A stretch of 64,000 nt of DNA from Lachnospiraceae bacterium UBA3316 (GTDB taxonomy: Bacteria; Bacillota; Clostridia; Lachnospirales; Lachnospiraceae), in NCBI GenBank assembly GCA_002361955.1, contig DESK01000032.1, forward strand, positions 1-64,000, read 5' to 3'. The notes beneath the pieces were generated by a model. The model worked only from the letters and a program-made list of their open reading frames with translations, made no database searches and was not told the DNA's origin. Below, piece after piece: positions 1 to 9,026 of this stretch (positions are counted from its first letter, which is position 1; each line of letters opens with the position of its first letter). The translations under genes were made by a program, and so were the position numbers.

Positions 1-898
1 CACGCTTGATTTTTCCTTGTTTGATAAGTTCTTCTTTCTCCGCTCGGATACGCTCCAAAAGAACAGAAGCAGGCTCATCATCCGGGTTCTGGGGTACCAA
101 TTGTCCACGGATAGCAAGATCAAGAATTTTTGACTTTATAGTGGAAATCAAAGTTTGCAGATCTTCCCTTTCATTTGCGATTATCTCTATAATTTTTATA
201 GATTCAGCAATTTTATTTCCAATACATTCTTGTTCTCGTGTTGGCGGAACTGGAACAAACACATTAAGTATATTTGCAACAGATAGTCCCGGCTGTGCCG
301 CTCCGGTTGCATATTGATTAAGCTGTAGCGCTTCTAAAGTGTAATTGCTCCAGTTGAAATCTATCCCATAAAACAAGGTCGTGACCACAGCGTGTTCTGT
401 TGCATAGAATTTTCCCGAAGCAATATTGATATTTCCACACAAAGCACCTTGACGGCCAACGATGCTAAATGTTCCATCTTGATTATATTCATCTAAATAA
501 CCTCTGATACCGTTTCCGCCAAAACATGGATAACTTCCCACAAATGGTTCTGTTTTAATTTGATCTGATGGTTTAGATTTTCCAGCAGCCATCATGCAGA
601 TATGTTTTAATCTCGCCCAAGCCCACCCCTCCGGCACTTCAAACGGTATCTCCTCCTCAATACATTTCACGCTGCCATCGGCAAGCTTCTCATAATGCAA
701 ATTGTCCTCACCAACAAAGATGACTGAATCATTTTTAATATCTTTCTTTTTTAGCTTTCCGTCCTTAACCATTTGCTGCTTCTGCTCACGGATTCTTTCC
801 AGAAGAACAGATGCTGGTTCATCATTTGGATCCTGTGGAACAAGTTTACCACGAATGGCAAGGTCTAAAATTTTTTGTCTTAATGCCTTGGTATCCAT
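1..898 (-). CDS. hsdS: Type I restriction-modification specificity subunit HsdS (partial, 3' end outside window)
   Basis: This subunit recognises the target DNA and directs HsdM methylation and HsdR cleavage. The frame is open from the ATG at 898 to the left edge (about 299 codons). It starts MDTKALRQKILDLAIRGK, then a conserved coil with LVPQDPNDEPAS and LLERIR, then target-recognition domain 1 beginning near PFEVPEGWAWARL. Near the edge the same motif returns (ILDLAIRGQLVPQNPDDEPAS, then LLERIR). This is the central conserved repeat, so one recognition domain is complete and the second lies outside the window. The ATG shares one base with the hsdM stop (TAATG), which suggests translational coupling. 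Family assignment is firm; the DNA target cannot be predicted. Confidence 0.93.
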   Translation of the reverse strand, partial: MDTKALRQKILDLAIRGKLVPQDPNDEPASVLLERIREQKQQMVKDGKLKKKDIKNDSVIFVGEDNLHYEKLADGSVKCIEEEIPFEVPEGWAWARLKHICMMAAGKSKPSDQIKTEPFVGSYPCFGGNGIRGYLDEYNQDGTFSIVGRQGALCGNINIASGKFYATEHAVVTTLFYGIDFNWSNYTLEALQLNQYATGAAQPGLSVANILNVFVPVPPTREQECIGNKIAESIKIIEIIANEREDLQTLISTIKSKILDLAIRGQLVPQNPDDEPASVLLERIRAEKEELIKQGKIKR

Positions 899-2328
899 TA
901 TTCTTCCACCTCTCCTATTATCACTTCCAGTTCCGCGACTGCTTTCGCTATATTATTGGATTTTTCTTTAATCATATCAAGTAATTCTGCAAGAGTATAA
1001 TCGTCAGTCCCCGCATCTGTCTTCATCCATGTAATATCCAAGCTGGTCTTATCACGGGCCAGAATATCCTCGATCGTAAATTTACGCCATCTGCCATTTG
1101 GATTCTCTTCACTATACGTTTCCTTACGTTTACTCAGATCGCCATTCGCATAACATTCCACAAAATCATCAAAATGTTCCGATTTTAAAGGATTTGTCTT
1201 GCCAAAGGATGGCATATCATTCCTCAAATCATAAATCCAGACTTCTTTTGTATTTTGCTTATCTGTTTTTCCTCGTGTAAAGAACAATACATTGGTTTTT
1301 ACACCCTGCGCATAGAAAATACCGGTAGGAAGACGCAGGATTGTATGCAGATTACATTTATCCATCAAGTCACGACGGATACGTTCGCCATCTCCATCAG
1401 CAAAGAGAACATTATCTGGCAAGACGACTGCTGCACGAGCTTTACCATTTGTTTTCAGGCTGCGATAAATATGCTGAAGGAAATTAAGCTGCTTATTGCT
1501 CGTCGGAAATGTAAAGTCATCGCGTGTTGCGCGCTCACCGCCTTTTTTTGTACCAAAAGGTGGATTGGTCAATACAACATCATAATCTTTCATACTCATA
1601 CCGACACTGGACAAAGTATCACCTAAAATGATTTTACCATCAATGTCATGCAACATGGCATTCATCAATGCCAAACGATGTGTGTCATGTACCAATTCAC
1701 AGCCTGTGAAAGCTTCTTCTCTCTCAAATTTCGCAGTATCCGCATCCAGATCAAAAAAGTCATCTGTCTGTGAGCGTACATATTGGCTGGCAGAAATCAT
1801 AAAACCAAATGTTCCGCAAGCAGGGTCATTACAACGTTCACCCGGCTGTGGCTTTACCAGTTTCGTCATAACGTCAATCAACACACGAGGTGTAAAATAC
1901 TGGCCTGCACCGGATTTCTTTTCATTTGCGTTCTTTTCCAAAAGACCTTCATATAAGTTACCGAGTCCTTCTTCTCTTGCTGAAAACCAATCAAGGCCGT
2001 CAATAGTAGTTATAATCTTCTCAAGGTTCTTCGGCTCATCAATATTTGTTGCTGCCCCTTGATAAATCTCACGTACACGGCCGGTGCATTCTTCACCCAG
2101 ATGCGTCAGCAATTCCTTATAAAATTTTTTCAGCTCGATACCGCTTTTCGATGTCAGGTTATCCCAACGATAGGCTTCCGGAATCTGCGACTCCGTGCCG
2201 GTTTCTTTTGCCATTTTCAAGAACAAAATATAGGTTAATTCCGTCACATACTGATGATATGTGATGCCATCATCCATAAGTACATTACAAAGGTTCCATA
2301 ATTTTGCAACAATTTCTCTGGTTGTCAT
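898..2328 (-). CDS. hsdM: Type I restriction-modification DNA adenine methyltransferase subunit HsdM
   Basis: HsdM transfers a methyl group from SAM to adenine N6 at the site chosen by HsdS. The protein has 476 residues, a usual length for the family. An HsdM N-terminal helical domain (about 1-130) is followed by the N6-Mtase domain. The SAM-binding motif I reads NDPACGTFGFM near residue 167, and the catalytic NPPFG lies near residue 254 (VVLTNPPFGTKK). Many relatives have CGTGGF or AGTAGF in motif I, so the Phe at the third position is unusual. The ATG overlaps the hsdR stop in an ATGA quartet, and the stop overlaps the hsdS start, so the three genes form one tightly coupled operon. Confidence 0.96.
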   Translation of the reverse strand: MTTREIVAKLWNLCNVLMDDGITYHQYVTELTYILFLKMAKETGTESQIPEAYRWDNLTSKSGIELKKFYKELLTHLGEECTGRVREIYQGAATNIDEPKNLEKIITTIDGLDWFSAREEGLGNLYEGLLEKNANEKKSGAGQYFTPRVLIDVMTKLVKPQPGERCNDPACGTFGFMISASQYVRSQTDDFFDLDADTAKFEREEAFTGCELVHDTHRLALMNAMLHDIDGKIILGDTLSSVGMSMKDYDVVLTNPPFGTKKGGERATRDDFTFPTSNKQLNFLQHIYRSLKTNGKARAAVVLPDNVLFADGDGERIRRDLMDKCNLHTILRLPTGIFYAQGVKTNVLFFTRGKTDKQNTKEVWIYDLRNDMPSFGKTNPLKSEHFDDFVECYANGDLSKRKETYSEENPNGRWRKFTIEDILARDKTSLDITWMKTDAGTDDYTLAELLDMIKEKSNNIAKAVAELEVIIGEVEE

Positions 2329-5300
2329 GCAACTCTACCTCCATCATCATAAAGATACTCATTCAGTTCAAGTACGATAGTTTCCAATTTATTCTGGAAT
2401 ACTTTGTTAATTTTCGCAAATCCACCATGCGTCTTGAAACGACTATCCTCGTCAAATACCTGCACATTCAATACGGACTCTTCCATCAAATATTTCTCCA
2501 TACGTCCAATCCAGCTCATCTCCTGTTTTGAAAAACTATGAGCTTTTTTCAATTTAACTACTGCTCTACGGATTCTTGCTTCATGACTGATCAATGCAGA
2601 ACCAATCGCATATCTGCGAATCAAACTGATAATATCAGCAGCTATTTCTTCGTTCGTAAGCTCTGCTATTGCCGTATTCAACTGCTGTGTTGTAAAACCT
2701 TCTCTGTCAAGTGTTAATCTTAATGCTTTCAGTGCATCCCTTGTCAGGTCTTTCGGTCTGGTACAGACAATGCTCAATGCCGCAATCTCATTCATATGAC
2801 TTTTTACATATGCAGAAAAAGCATCCAAATAATCTTCTGGTTTATCCGAATTACCATATCCTCTGGTATGCCCGGTTAATTCGTCCTCTTCCTCAGAAAT
2901 TACGACTGCTCGATTACCATTCGCCTTTGTTTTCTGAAGATACTCAAACATCTCTCTATGTGCAAGCAAGCGCTTTTTTGCTTCTTCTGGATTTTTCCTT
3001 TCAATCTCGATAATAAACTGCGTAGGATCCATTCCGTCAGTCATATTGACAAATTGCTCCATAGCTTTTTTATCCATGCAACGCTTTTTACGCTGAAGCT
3101 TCGCAATAATCTGGTTAATCTGAGCCTGTATTACTTCTTGATCTTCTACTTCTTCTAATCCATCCAGAAGCTGTGTAAAAGTAGTTGTAGGGTTCGCTAC
3201 AACTGGTTTCATAGTATTTACTGGTTCCAGAGACTCATAAACACCAACCGGATCATAAATCTCAAAATGTGTTTTATGAATTTTCGGACACAATCTGGTA
3301 GCTCGTCCCAGCATCTGCTCAAATAAGATACGAGATTTTACCCTGCGCATAAATACCAATGTTGTAATCTCCGGTACGTCAATGCCTGTTGTAAGTAAAT
3401 CAACTGTAACCGCAATACTCGGGAATCGCTCGTTCTTAAAACGTTTGATTGCCTCTGCTACTTTCTTAGGATTACCACCGCCCACACTGCCCGTAATCTT
3501 CATAATGGCATCATTATCAACACCTGTTTCTGAATAGATTTCTTTCAAAATAGAAACAATCATATCTGCGTGCTGATCATCAACTGCATAAATAAGAGTC
3601 TTACCTTGTTCTTCCGGATTTTCCGGATCAATATCTCTTGAAATTTCAGTCAATACGGTTCTGTTAAAATTTTCTGTAATAACCTGCTTGTTAAAATTTT
3701 CAACATCAAAATCAAGTTCATCATCCATCAACTCACTGTTTGTCACTTCACCGGTAATCGGATCATAAATAGTCACAGTATCACCAGATTTATAATGAAT
3801 TCCACCTGTACTAAGTTTTGTTTCCAAATGATGAGGTGCATCATGATCTACAAGATAACCTTCTATTACAGCCTCTCGATACGTATATTTAAATACAGGA
3901 GAGCCAAAAATTTCTGTAGTTTGCAATGCAGGAGTTGCTGTCAAAGCGATTTTTACTGCATCAAAATATTCCACAACGCTGCGATATTTACTTTGGTAAT
4001 CACGCTGGTCACGATACAGGGCTTCTATATCGCCCATTTCTTTATCCAGAAGATATCCACGGTGCGCCTCGTCAATAATAATCAGGTCAAAATCTGTTAC
4101 TGCTGGCATTACATCACCTTCGTTATAAAGGATACGTTTTACCATACTCTGAACAGTAGCAACCTGAATACGAGTTTCTTTATCTGCTGTTTTCTCATCC
4201 AACCCCTTAATATTATAGATTTCATCAAGTGTCATCAGTTCTTCAAGCTTAACTTCCTTAAAAACATCTGAAGCCTGATCACCAAGAGAAGTTCTATCAA
4301 CGAGAAATAAAACACGTTTAAAACGATTTGTCTTCAAGAAACGGTAAATCATTCCAAGAACAGTGCGAGTTTTGCCTGTACCAGTTGCCATGGCAATCAG
4401 TATTTCGCGCTGCCCGGCAATGACTGCTTTTTCAGCCGCTTGAATCGCTTTTATTTGATATTCTCGAAGATTTAACCCATCTTTATCTGTCAGCAAATCA
4501 TATGGCATAGCCTGCAAAGCATGATTGCCCGCCTGAATATCCTTCTCCAAAAGCTCCATAATACCGTCTGGGCTAATCCAGCCATGTAAAGCTGTAGGTG
4601 CATTGGAAGCTTCTCTTAAATCCAAAAACCAAATGCCAGATTTCGTTTTGAACTGTTCCAGGTATGGTCTACCATTTGTTGCAAACGTAAAAGGAACCTT
4701 AAAATCTCCCCAAGTACCAATCTGATACTTTGCATCTTCTTTACGGATATTTCTCGGATAATTTTTCCCCTGATAATCAATAACAGATGGAATATCTCTA
4801 TGTTCAGCTTTTGCTTCAATAATACCGACAAATTTTTCCCCTATAAATAGCGCATAATCTGCATAGCCTTTTTTACTTGCAGTAGAAGCTGTTGGCCATT
4901 CAGCAATCGCCATATTGTGGCCTTTCTCTGGTCGCGCGCCTTTTGCATAGCGAATTTCCTGTGTATTAGCTTCCCATCCCACCTGACGCAATTGTTCGTC
5001 AATCATATAGCGGGTTTCAGCTTCTGATTTCTGACGCTGGCCCGCCATTTTATTTGCCTGTTTCAGACGCACTTTTTTATCTACCATCTCAGCTCGCTCT
5101 GCATAAGCAATCGCATCTTTGGTAAGCTTTTCTTCTTTTTCTTCTTCCTGAGCTTTGCTGGAAATGATAATCTTATCATTTTTCTTTTCTGATTCTTCTT
5201 CAGGCACAACAAAGTCCTGGTGCTGGTAATTCCAGTCACCATAGGTCTGCATAAACCATTCAGACAAACTATGCGCCATTTGTAAGAAAACCGGACACTC

Positions 5301-5606
5301 TGATGCTTCTGCATAGTTTTCATGGACAGCTTTATTTCTTACCTTGCGAAGTGCATGAAGAATATCAACCAAATCTCTTGTTAATAGTCCCTCAGAAGAC
5401 AATACATTGATTCGATTCACTGCCGAATTATCATAAGGTAGAGGAATCTTATCGTATGTAAACATCAGATTTACAATTGTTTCACCAATCATCCCCAATT
5501 TCATCAAACATGAGTTAGGATCTGTGTAACAATACTGTTCTGCTAACTTTCCAAAATTTGCAAGAACCGGGAATTCTGTTTCTAAAAATTTGAAATTGGA
5601 ACCCAT
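2325..5606 (-). CDS. hsdR: Type I restriction endonuclease subunit HsdR
   Basis: HsdR is the motor and nuclease subunit that translocates and cuts unmodified DNA. The 1093-residue protein begins with a DUF4145-like helical domain (about 15-120, with LRKVRNKAVHENYA). A charged linker follows, then a PD-(D/E)xK-type nuclease core around GIIEAKAEH (near 260). The SF2 helicase has Walker A ATGTGKTRT near 405, DEAH box IIIDEAHRG near 510, and motif VI QMLGRATRLCP. The C-terminal helical part would bind HsdM. The N-terminal arrangement resembles EcoKI-type HsdR more than the compact EcoR124 type. The ATG at 5606 is preceded by GGAAGGGGGA. It is the first gene of the operon and its base composition is AT-rich compared with genes after 19 kb. 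Confidence 0.95.
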   Translation of the reverse strand: MGSNFKFLETEFPVLANFGKLAEQYCYTDPNSCLMKLGMIGETIVNLMFTYDKIPLPYDNSAVNRINVLSSEGLLTRDLVDILHALRKVRNKAVHENYAEASECPVFLQMAHSLSEWFMQTYGDWNYQHQDFVVPEEESEKKNDKIIISSKAQEEEKEEKLTKDAIAYAERAEMVDKKVRLKQANKMAGQRQKSEAETRYMIDEQLRQVGWEANTQEIRYAKGARPEKGHNMAIAEWPTASTASKKGYADYALFIGEKFVGIIEAKAEHRDIPSVIDYQGKNYPRNIRKEDAKYQIGTWGDFKVPFTFATNGRPYLEQFKTKSGIWFLDLREASNAPTALHGWISPDGIMELLEKDIQAGNHALQAMPYDLLTDKDGLNLREYQIKAIQAAEKAVIAGQREILIAMATGTGKTRTVLGMIYRFLKTNRFKRVLFLVDRTSLGDQASDVFKEVKLEELMTLDEIYNIKGLDEKTADKETRIQVATVQSMVKRILYNEGDVMPAVTDFDLIIIDEAHRGYLLDKEMGDIEALYRDQRDYQSKYRSVVEYFDAVKIALTATPALQTTEIFGSPVFKYTYREAVIEGYLVDHDAPHHLETKLSTGGIHYKSGDTVTIYDPITGEVTNSELMDDELDFDVENFNKQVITENFNRTVLTEISRDIDPENPEEQGKTLIYAVDDQHADMIVSILKEIYSETGVDNDAIMKITGSVGGGNPKKVAEAIKRFKNERFPSIAVTVDLLTTGIDVPEITTLVFMRRVKSRILFEQMLGRATRLCPKIHKTHFEIYDPVGVYESLEPVNTMKPVVANPTTTFTQLLDGLEEVEDQEVIQAQINQIIAKLQRKKRCMDKKAMEQFVNMTDGMDPTQFIIEIERKNPEEAKKRLLAHREMFEYLQKTKANGNRAVVISEEEDELTGHTRGYGNSDKPEDYLDAFSAYVKSHMNEIAALSIVCTRPKDLTRDALKALRLTLDREGFTTQQLNTAIAELTNEEIAADIISLIRRYAIGSALISHEARIRRAVVKLKKAHSFSKQEMSWIGRMEKYLMEESVLNVQVFDEDSRFKTHGGFAKINKVFQNKLETIVLELNEYLYDDGGRVA

Positions 5607-5653
5607 TCACCACGTCCCCCTTCCTCTTATCTTATGTTCTGATAATAAATAAT

Positions 5654-5732
5654 TATCGGAATATACCGATACAAATGGCAATCCATCATCACTGTCTTTA
5701 TAAGTATACCATCATATCAGCAATAACTCCAA
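5654..5732 (-). promoter_or_regulatory. Candidate hsdR operon promoter with downstream dyad
   Basis: On the minus strand, TTGGAG (5727-5732) and an extended -10, TGG-TATACT (hexamer 5703-5708), are spaced by 18 bases. Between this and the hsdR start lies a dyad, TATCGG-N6-CCGATA (5654-5671), in the untranslated leader. The dyad could be an operator for control of the restriction genes. No controller gene is adjacent, so this is inference from spacing and symmetry alone. Confidence 0.45.
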
Positions 5733-5736
5733 TCCT

Positions 5737-5994
5737 TTATAATAGATTGTACGTTTCTAAATGATCTGAACGCCGTTCATAAGCGTCATACGCATTCTTT
5801 ACTTCTTGGATTTCTTTTTGTTCGCTCAGCACAACTTTGCCGTTAATGATATCCCGAACCTGTCCCAGGGTCAGAGAGTTCGCTTCAATCTTTAAAGATG
5901 AATGAATCGACTGGATTCTGTTCTTTTCCCTTAAATGCGGTTTTTCTTCCCTTCTGCATTTTTGCAGCTGTTTATATAAATGAACCGCAGCTAT
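5737..5994 (-). pseudogene. Fic-family protein remnant (N-terminal inhibitory region only)
   Basis: Reading the minus strand between stops at 5995-5997 and 5737-5739 gives about 85 codons that look like the N-terminal part of Fic/DOC AMPylation enzymes. The stretch has KPHLREKNRIQSIHSS, then SSLKIEANSLTLGQVRD, then a piece ending KEIQEVKNAYDAYERR. The S-x-x-x-E helix matches the self-inhibitory motif of Fic proteins that carry it at the N terminus. The catalytic Fic motif HPFxxGNGR is absent because a TAA ends the frame soon after the NAYDAYE helix, and no start codon is visible upstream. It is therefore a decayed fragment with no expected activity. It sits just upstream of the hsd operon on the same strand, in a mobile-looking stretch. 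The family call rests on recalled consensus and should be searched. Confidence 0.65.
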
Positions 5995-6268
5995 TCAAAT
6001 CATGTTCACCCATATCTGCTATAGAGTATAACATATTATCAGCAAGAAATTTCATTCTTTTCCACATATTCATTTACACAGTAACTATGTTTGCGAAAGT
6101 GCCATATCGAGTCCGCAAAAGATGATTGTATTTTATGTAATAGAACTATATAATTATATCTAAACGACAAGCAGCAGATACCGACAAATAACACCTATTG
6201 AATAACTGACAAAGGGGGCGCTGTCCGCTTCGCTGAGCCGCCGTCTGCTTCTAAAACAGGAAAGAATT

Positions 6269-6787
6269 ATGATACTGAAAACAGAAAGACTAACCATCCG
6301 TCCTATCGCAGCGGATGACTGGAAAAGCATAAAAGAACTGTGGGTGGACTTTAACACTTCCCCCCTTTCACAGTACGATCTGCCGCATAACACCGACGAT
6401 GAGGATGTCCGCAAAAGAATCGCGGCATGGGCGGAGGCAAACAGCGGCACCACGCATATGTTTTTTGCCATTTGCCTCGGAAATACCATAATCGGTTACA
6501 GTGCCTTTAACATTCGGGAAAACGGATATGAGATCGGCTATTGCTTCCACTCTGCATACCACGGCAAAGGCTACGCAAAAGAGAGCCATTTGGCACTCTT
6601 TGACTATATGCGCAAGCTTGGCATCACAAGGCTGACCGCAGGCACGGCAATCAATAACACGCCCTCTGTTTCGTTTCTCAGCTCCCTGGGGTTTGCATTG
6701 ACCGAAACAGAAAAGGTATCGTTTTACAAGGACGCCGATGGCAACGATATTGTGTTTGACGGCGGTGTATTTGAGCTGATTTTGTAA
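6269..6787 (+). CDS. GNAT family N-acetyltransferase (RimJ/RimL-like)
   Basis: The 172-residue protein has the acetyl-CoA transferase fold of the RimJ/RimL subgroup. The N terminus MILKTERLTIRPIAADDW is typical, followed by the strand GYEIGYCFHSAYHGKGYAKE, where the HGKGYA turn corresponds to the pyrophosphate-binding loop (Q/RxxGxG/A). The C-terminal part AINNTPSVSFLSSLGFALTE also fits. The substrate cannot be read from the sequence; relatives acetylate ribosomal protein N termini, amino acids or small amines. An AGGAAAG ribosome site lies eight bases before the ATG. It precedes a methyltransferase gene on the same strand with a 168-nt gap, so joint transcription is possible. Confidence 0.85.
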   Translation: MILKTERLTIRPIAADDWKSIKELWVDFNTSPLSQYDLPHNTDDEDVRKRIAAWAEANSGTTHMFFAICLGNTIIGYSAFNIRENGYEIGYCFHSAYHGKGYAKESHLALFDYMRKLGITRLTAGTAINNTPSVSFLSSLGFALTETEKVSFYKDADGNDIVFDGGVFELIL

Positions 6788-6955
6788 TCAGGGAAGACAT
6801 CTGCACTTGCCATGCCACGGATGGTTAACCGAAAGATGATCTATCATCTGCCGCAGATGAAACGCTATAGGAGTATTTATCCTCCCCAAGCGAAGGAGCA
6901 TATTGTGGATCGGCCGATGAGATCATGAATTTTGTATATAGGAGACAAGTAAAGG

Positions 6956-7756
6956 ATGGACTTTGAACAGCTTGCAAAAATAGAAAACGAAAGCGAACGG
7001 GTAAACAGAACATATGATATTTTCAACGAGGACGCACGGCTCAATCATTCAAAAGCCGCACGGGTTGAATTTCTGACTACCGTTCACTACATAGAAAAAT
7101 ACTTGAAAAAGGGCGATAAAATACTCGATATCGGTGCAGGCGCAGGCGAATATAGCCTTTACTTTGCCCGTAAGGGGTATGAGGTCTCGGCTCTTGAGCT
7201 TGCCGACGCCAATATTGCGGCATTCCGCAAAAAGCTTGCGCCCGATGATACGATCGACCTTGTTCAGGGCAACGCCCTTGACCTCTCTCGCTATGAGGAC
7301 AAATCCTTTGACATAGTACTTCTGTTTGGCCCGCTTTACCATTTGAACAAGGATGGGGACAAACAGACATGTATTCGCGAAGCAAAGCGTATTTGTAAAG
7401 ACGGCGGCAAGCTCTTCTTCGCCTTTATATCCAACGACTTTATTTTCCTCACAGAATTGGAACGCGACGTTCATTATTTTAGCATCGGTGATTACGATAA
7501 GGAAACTTTCAGACTCCACGACTTTCCGTTCGTGTTCCATACGGTTGATGCCGCGAGAAAACTCCTTGCGGACGGCGGTGTAAGCATCCTGCACGAGGTA
7601 GCCTCCGATGGCGCAAGCGAGCTTTTGGCAGCAAAAATCAACGAGATGGACGACGAGAACTACGCACAGTATCTCCGTTATCACTTCTACATCTGCGAAA
7701 AGCCAGAACTGCTTGGCATGACGAATCATTTGCTGTTTGTAGGAGAAAAGAACTGA
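6956..7756 (+). CDS. Class I SAM-dependent methyltransferase
   Basis: The 266-residue Rossmann-fold methyltransferase has motif I ILDIGAGAGEYSLYFARKGY (around 61-80), an acidic residue at the end of strand 2 (ALELADANI), and VQGNALDLSRYEDKSFDIVLL with the post-motif FGPLYHL. That FGPLYHL loop is common in the Methyltransf_25/11 group of small-molecule methyltransferases. The first 50 residues are helical and likely form a substrate lid. The substrate is unknown. The ATG follows GGAGACAAGTAAAGG. The gap before it (6788-6955) is open in one frame but has no family resemblance that I recognise. Confidence 0.85.
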   Translation: MDFEQLAKIENESERVNRTYDIFNEDARLNHSKAARVEFLTTVHYIEKYLKKGDKILDIGAGAGEYSLYFARKGYEVSALELADANIAAFRKKLAPDDTIDLVQGNALDLSRYEDKSFDIVLLFGPLYHLNKDGDKQTCIREAKRICKDGGKLFFAFISNDFIFLTELERDVHYFSIGDYDKETFRLHDFPFVFHTVDAARKLLADGGVSILHEVASDGASELLAAKINEMDDENYAQYLRYHFYICEKPELLGMTNHLLFVGEKN

Positions 7757-7827
7757 AAACTCCAATCGGAAACCTTAGCCATCACAGCACCATCTTTTAT
7801 CCAAATCACTAAAGGGGGACTCTCATC

Positions 7828-8706
7828 ATGTATGAACTCATTCAAGTTTCGGAGCAAAGCTACTATATCCAAAGCCCGGCAAAAATCGGCCTGGTGAAGC
7901 TAAACGAGAAGGACGTTTGCCTGATTGACAGCGGCAACGATAAGGATGCCGGGCGTAAAGTACGGCAGCTTCTGGACGCCAACGGCTGGCGGCTTACCGC
8001 CATCTATAACACTCACTCCAACGCCGATCACATCGGCGGCAATAAATATTTGCAGGGCCAGACCAAATGCAGCATCTATGCGCCCGGAATCGACTGTGCC
8101 TTTACCCGCCACCCCGTCCTGGAGCCGTCCTTTTTGTACGGCGGCTACCCTTGCAAGGAGCTGCGGCACAAATTCCTCATGGCCCAGGAGAGCGACGCCC
8201 AGGAACTGACGAAGGAATCCCTGCCAAAGGGCTTTGAGATCATCCCTCTGCCAGGGCATTTCTTCGATATGGTGGGCTTTCGGACGCCCGATGATGTGAT
8301 CTATCTGGCAGATTGCCTGTCCAGCCGGGAGACACTGGACAAGTATCAAATTGGCTTCCTTTACGATGTTGCCTCCTATCTGAAAACCCTGGAGATGGTC
8401 AAATCCCTGCAGGCAAACATGTTCATTCCTGCCCACGCTGCGGCCTCCGAAGATATAACCGGCCTTGCCCAGTACAACATCGACAAGGTATGGGAGATCG
8501 CGGACAAAATCACCGACACCTGCCGGGAGCCGCTTTGCTTTGAGTCCATCCTGCAAAGGCTCTTTGCGGACTATGGGCTGACCATGAACTTTGAGCAGTA
8601 TGTTTTAGTCGGCAGCACTGTCCGCTCCTATCTGGCGTGGCTGAAAGACACGGGCAGATTGCATGCGGTATTTGAGAACAACCTGCTGCTCTGGCAGCGG
8701 GTATAG
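7828..8706 (+). CDS. MBL-fold metallo-hydrolase with altered metal motif
   Basis: The 292-residue protein has the metallo-beta-lactamase fold: CLIDSGNDKDAGRKVRQLL near 33-50, then the metal-binding motif YNTHSNADHIGGN near 69, PLPGHFFDMVGF near 145 and YLADCLSS near 165. A late histidine lies in MFIPAHAAA. The usual HxHxDH is here H-S-N-A-D-H, so the second metal-ligand histidine is Asn. The later H, D and H ligands appear kept. The protein may therefore bind one metal ion or use a modified site. The C-terminal 80 residues look helical with a winged-helix flavour (FADYGLTMNFEQYVLVGSTV). AAGGGGGACTC precedes the ATG. The substrate is unknown. Confidence 0.82.
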   Translation: MYELIQVSEQSYYIQSPAKIGLVKLNEKDVCLIDSGNDKDAGRKVRQLLDANGWRLTAIYNTHSNADHIGGNKYLQGQTKCSIYAPGIDCAFTRHPVLEPSFLYGGYPCKELRHKFLMAQESDAQELTKESLPKGFEIIPLPGHFFDMVGFRTPDDVIYLADCLSSRETLDKYQIGFLYDVASYLKTLEMVKSLQANMFIPAHAAASEDITGLAQYNIDKVWEIADKITDTCREPLCFESILQRLFADYGLTMNFEQYVLVGSTVRSYLAWLKDTGRLHAVFENNLLLWQRV

Positions 8707-8733
8707 GGTCAACCAAACATTTATTAGGACGGC

Positions 8734-8952
8734 TCAGTACTCCTTCGTGATTTCTCCCTCTATTCCATACATAGCCCTGAAATTTTCAAGATCCGCCGGG
8801 CTTTTGATCAGCATGACCTCCTCTATCTTGCCCGTGCGGATGTCCTTAAAACCGGCAACCTGCTCACCGTTACAGATACTTGCCTTGATGACCGGCTTCT
8901 TGTTGTCCTTATCATAGGACTTCGCTATTGTTTTTTTCTTAAAGAATCCCAT
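8734..8952 (-). CDS. Small conserved protein of unknown function
   Basis: The minus-strand frame is open for 94 codons, but the start is placed at the internal ATG at 8952 (MGFFKKKTIAKSYDKDNKK) because GGGAGCCAGG lies just before it and the extra residues upstream look untranslated. The 72-residue product has a basic N terminus. A probable small beta fold follows (PVIKASICNGEQVAGFKDIR, then TGKIEEVMLIKSPADLENF). The ending is acidic. I recall similar short proteins across Lachnospiraceae genomes with no established role. No signal peptide or membrane segment is visible. It is convergent with the hydrolase gene. Confidence 0.7.
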   Translation of the reverse strand: MGFFKKKTIAKSYDKDNKKPVIKASICNGEQVAGFKDIRTGKIEEVMLIKSPADLENFRAMYGIEGEITKEY

Positions 8953-9026
8953 CCTGGCTCCCTTCCTTCGACCATGCTGGCAACACACAATGCTCCTCCG
9001 TTGCCACCTGGACGACACCGGCCTGC

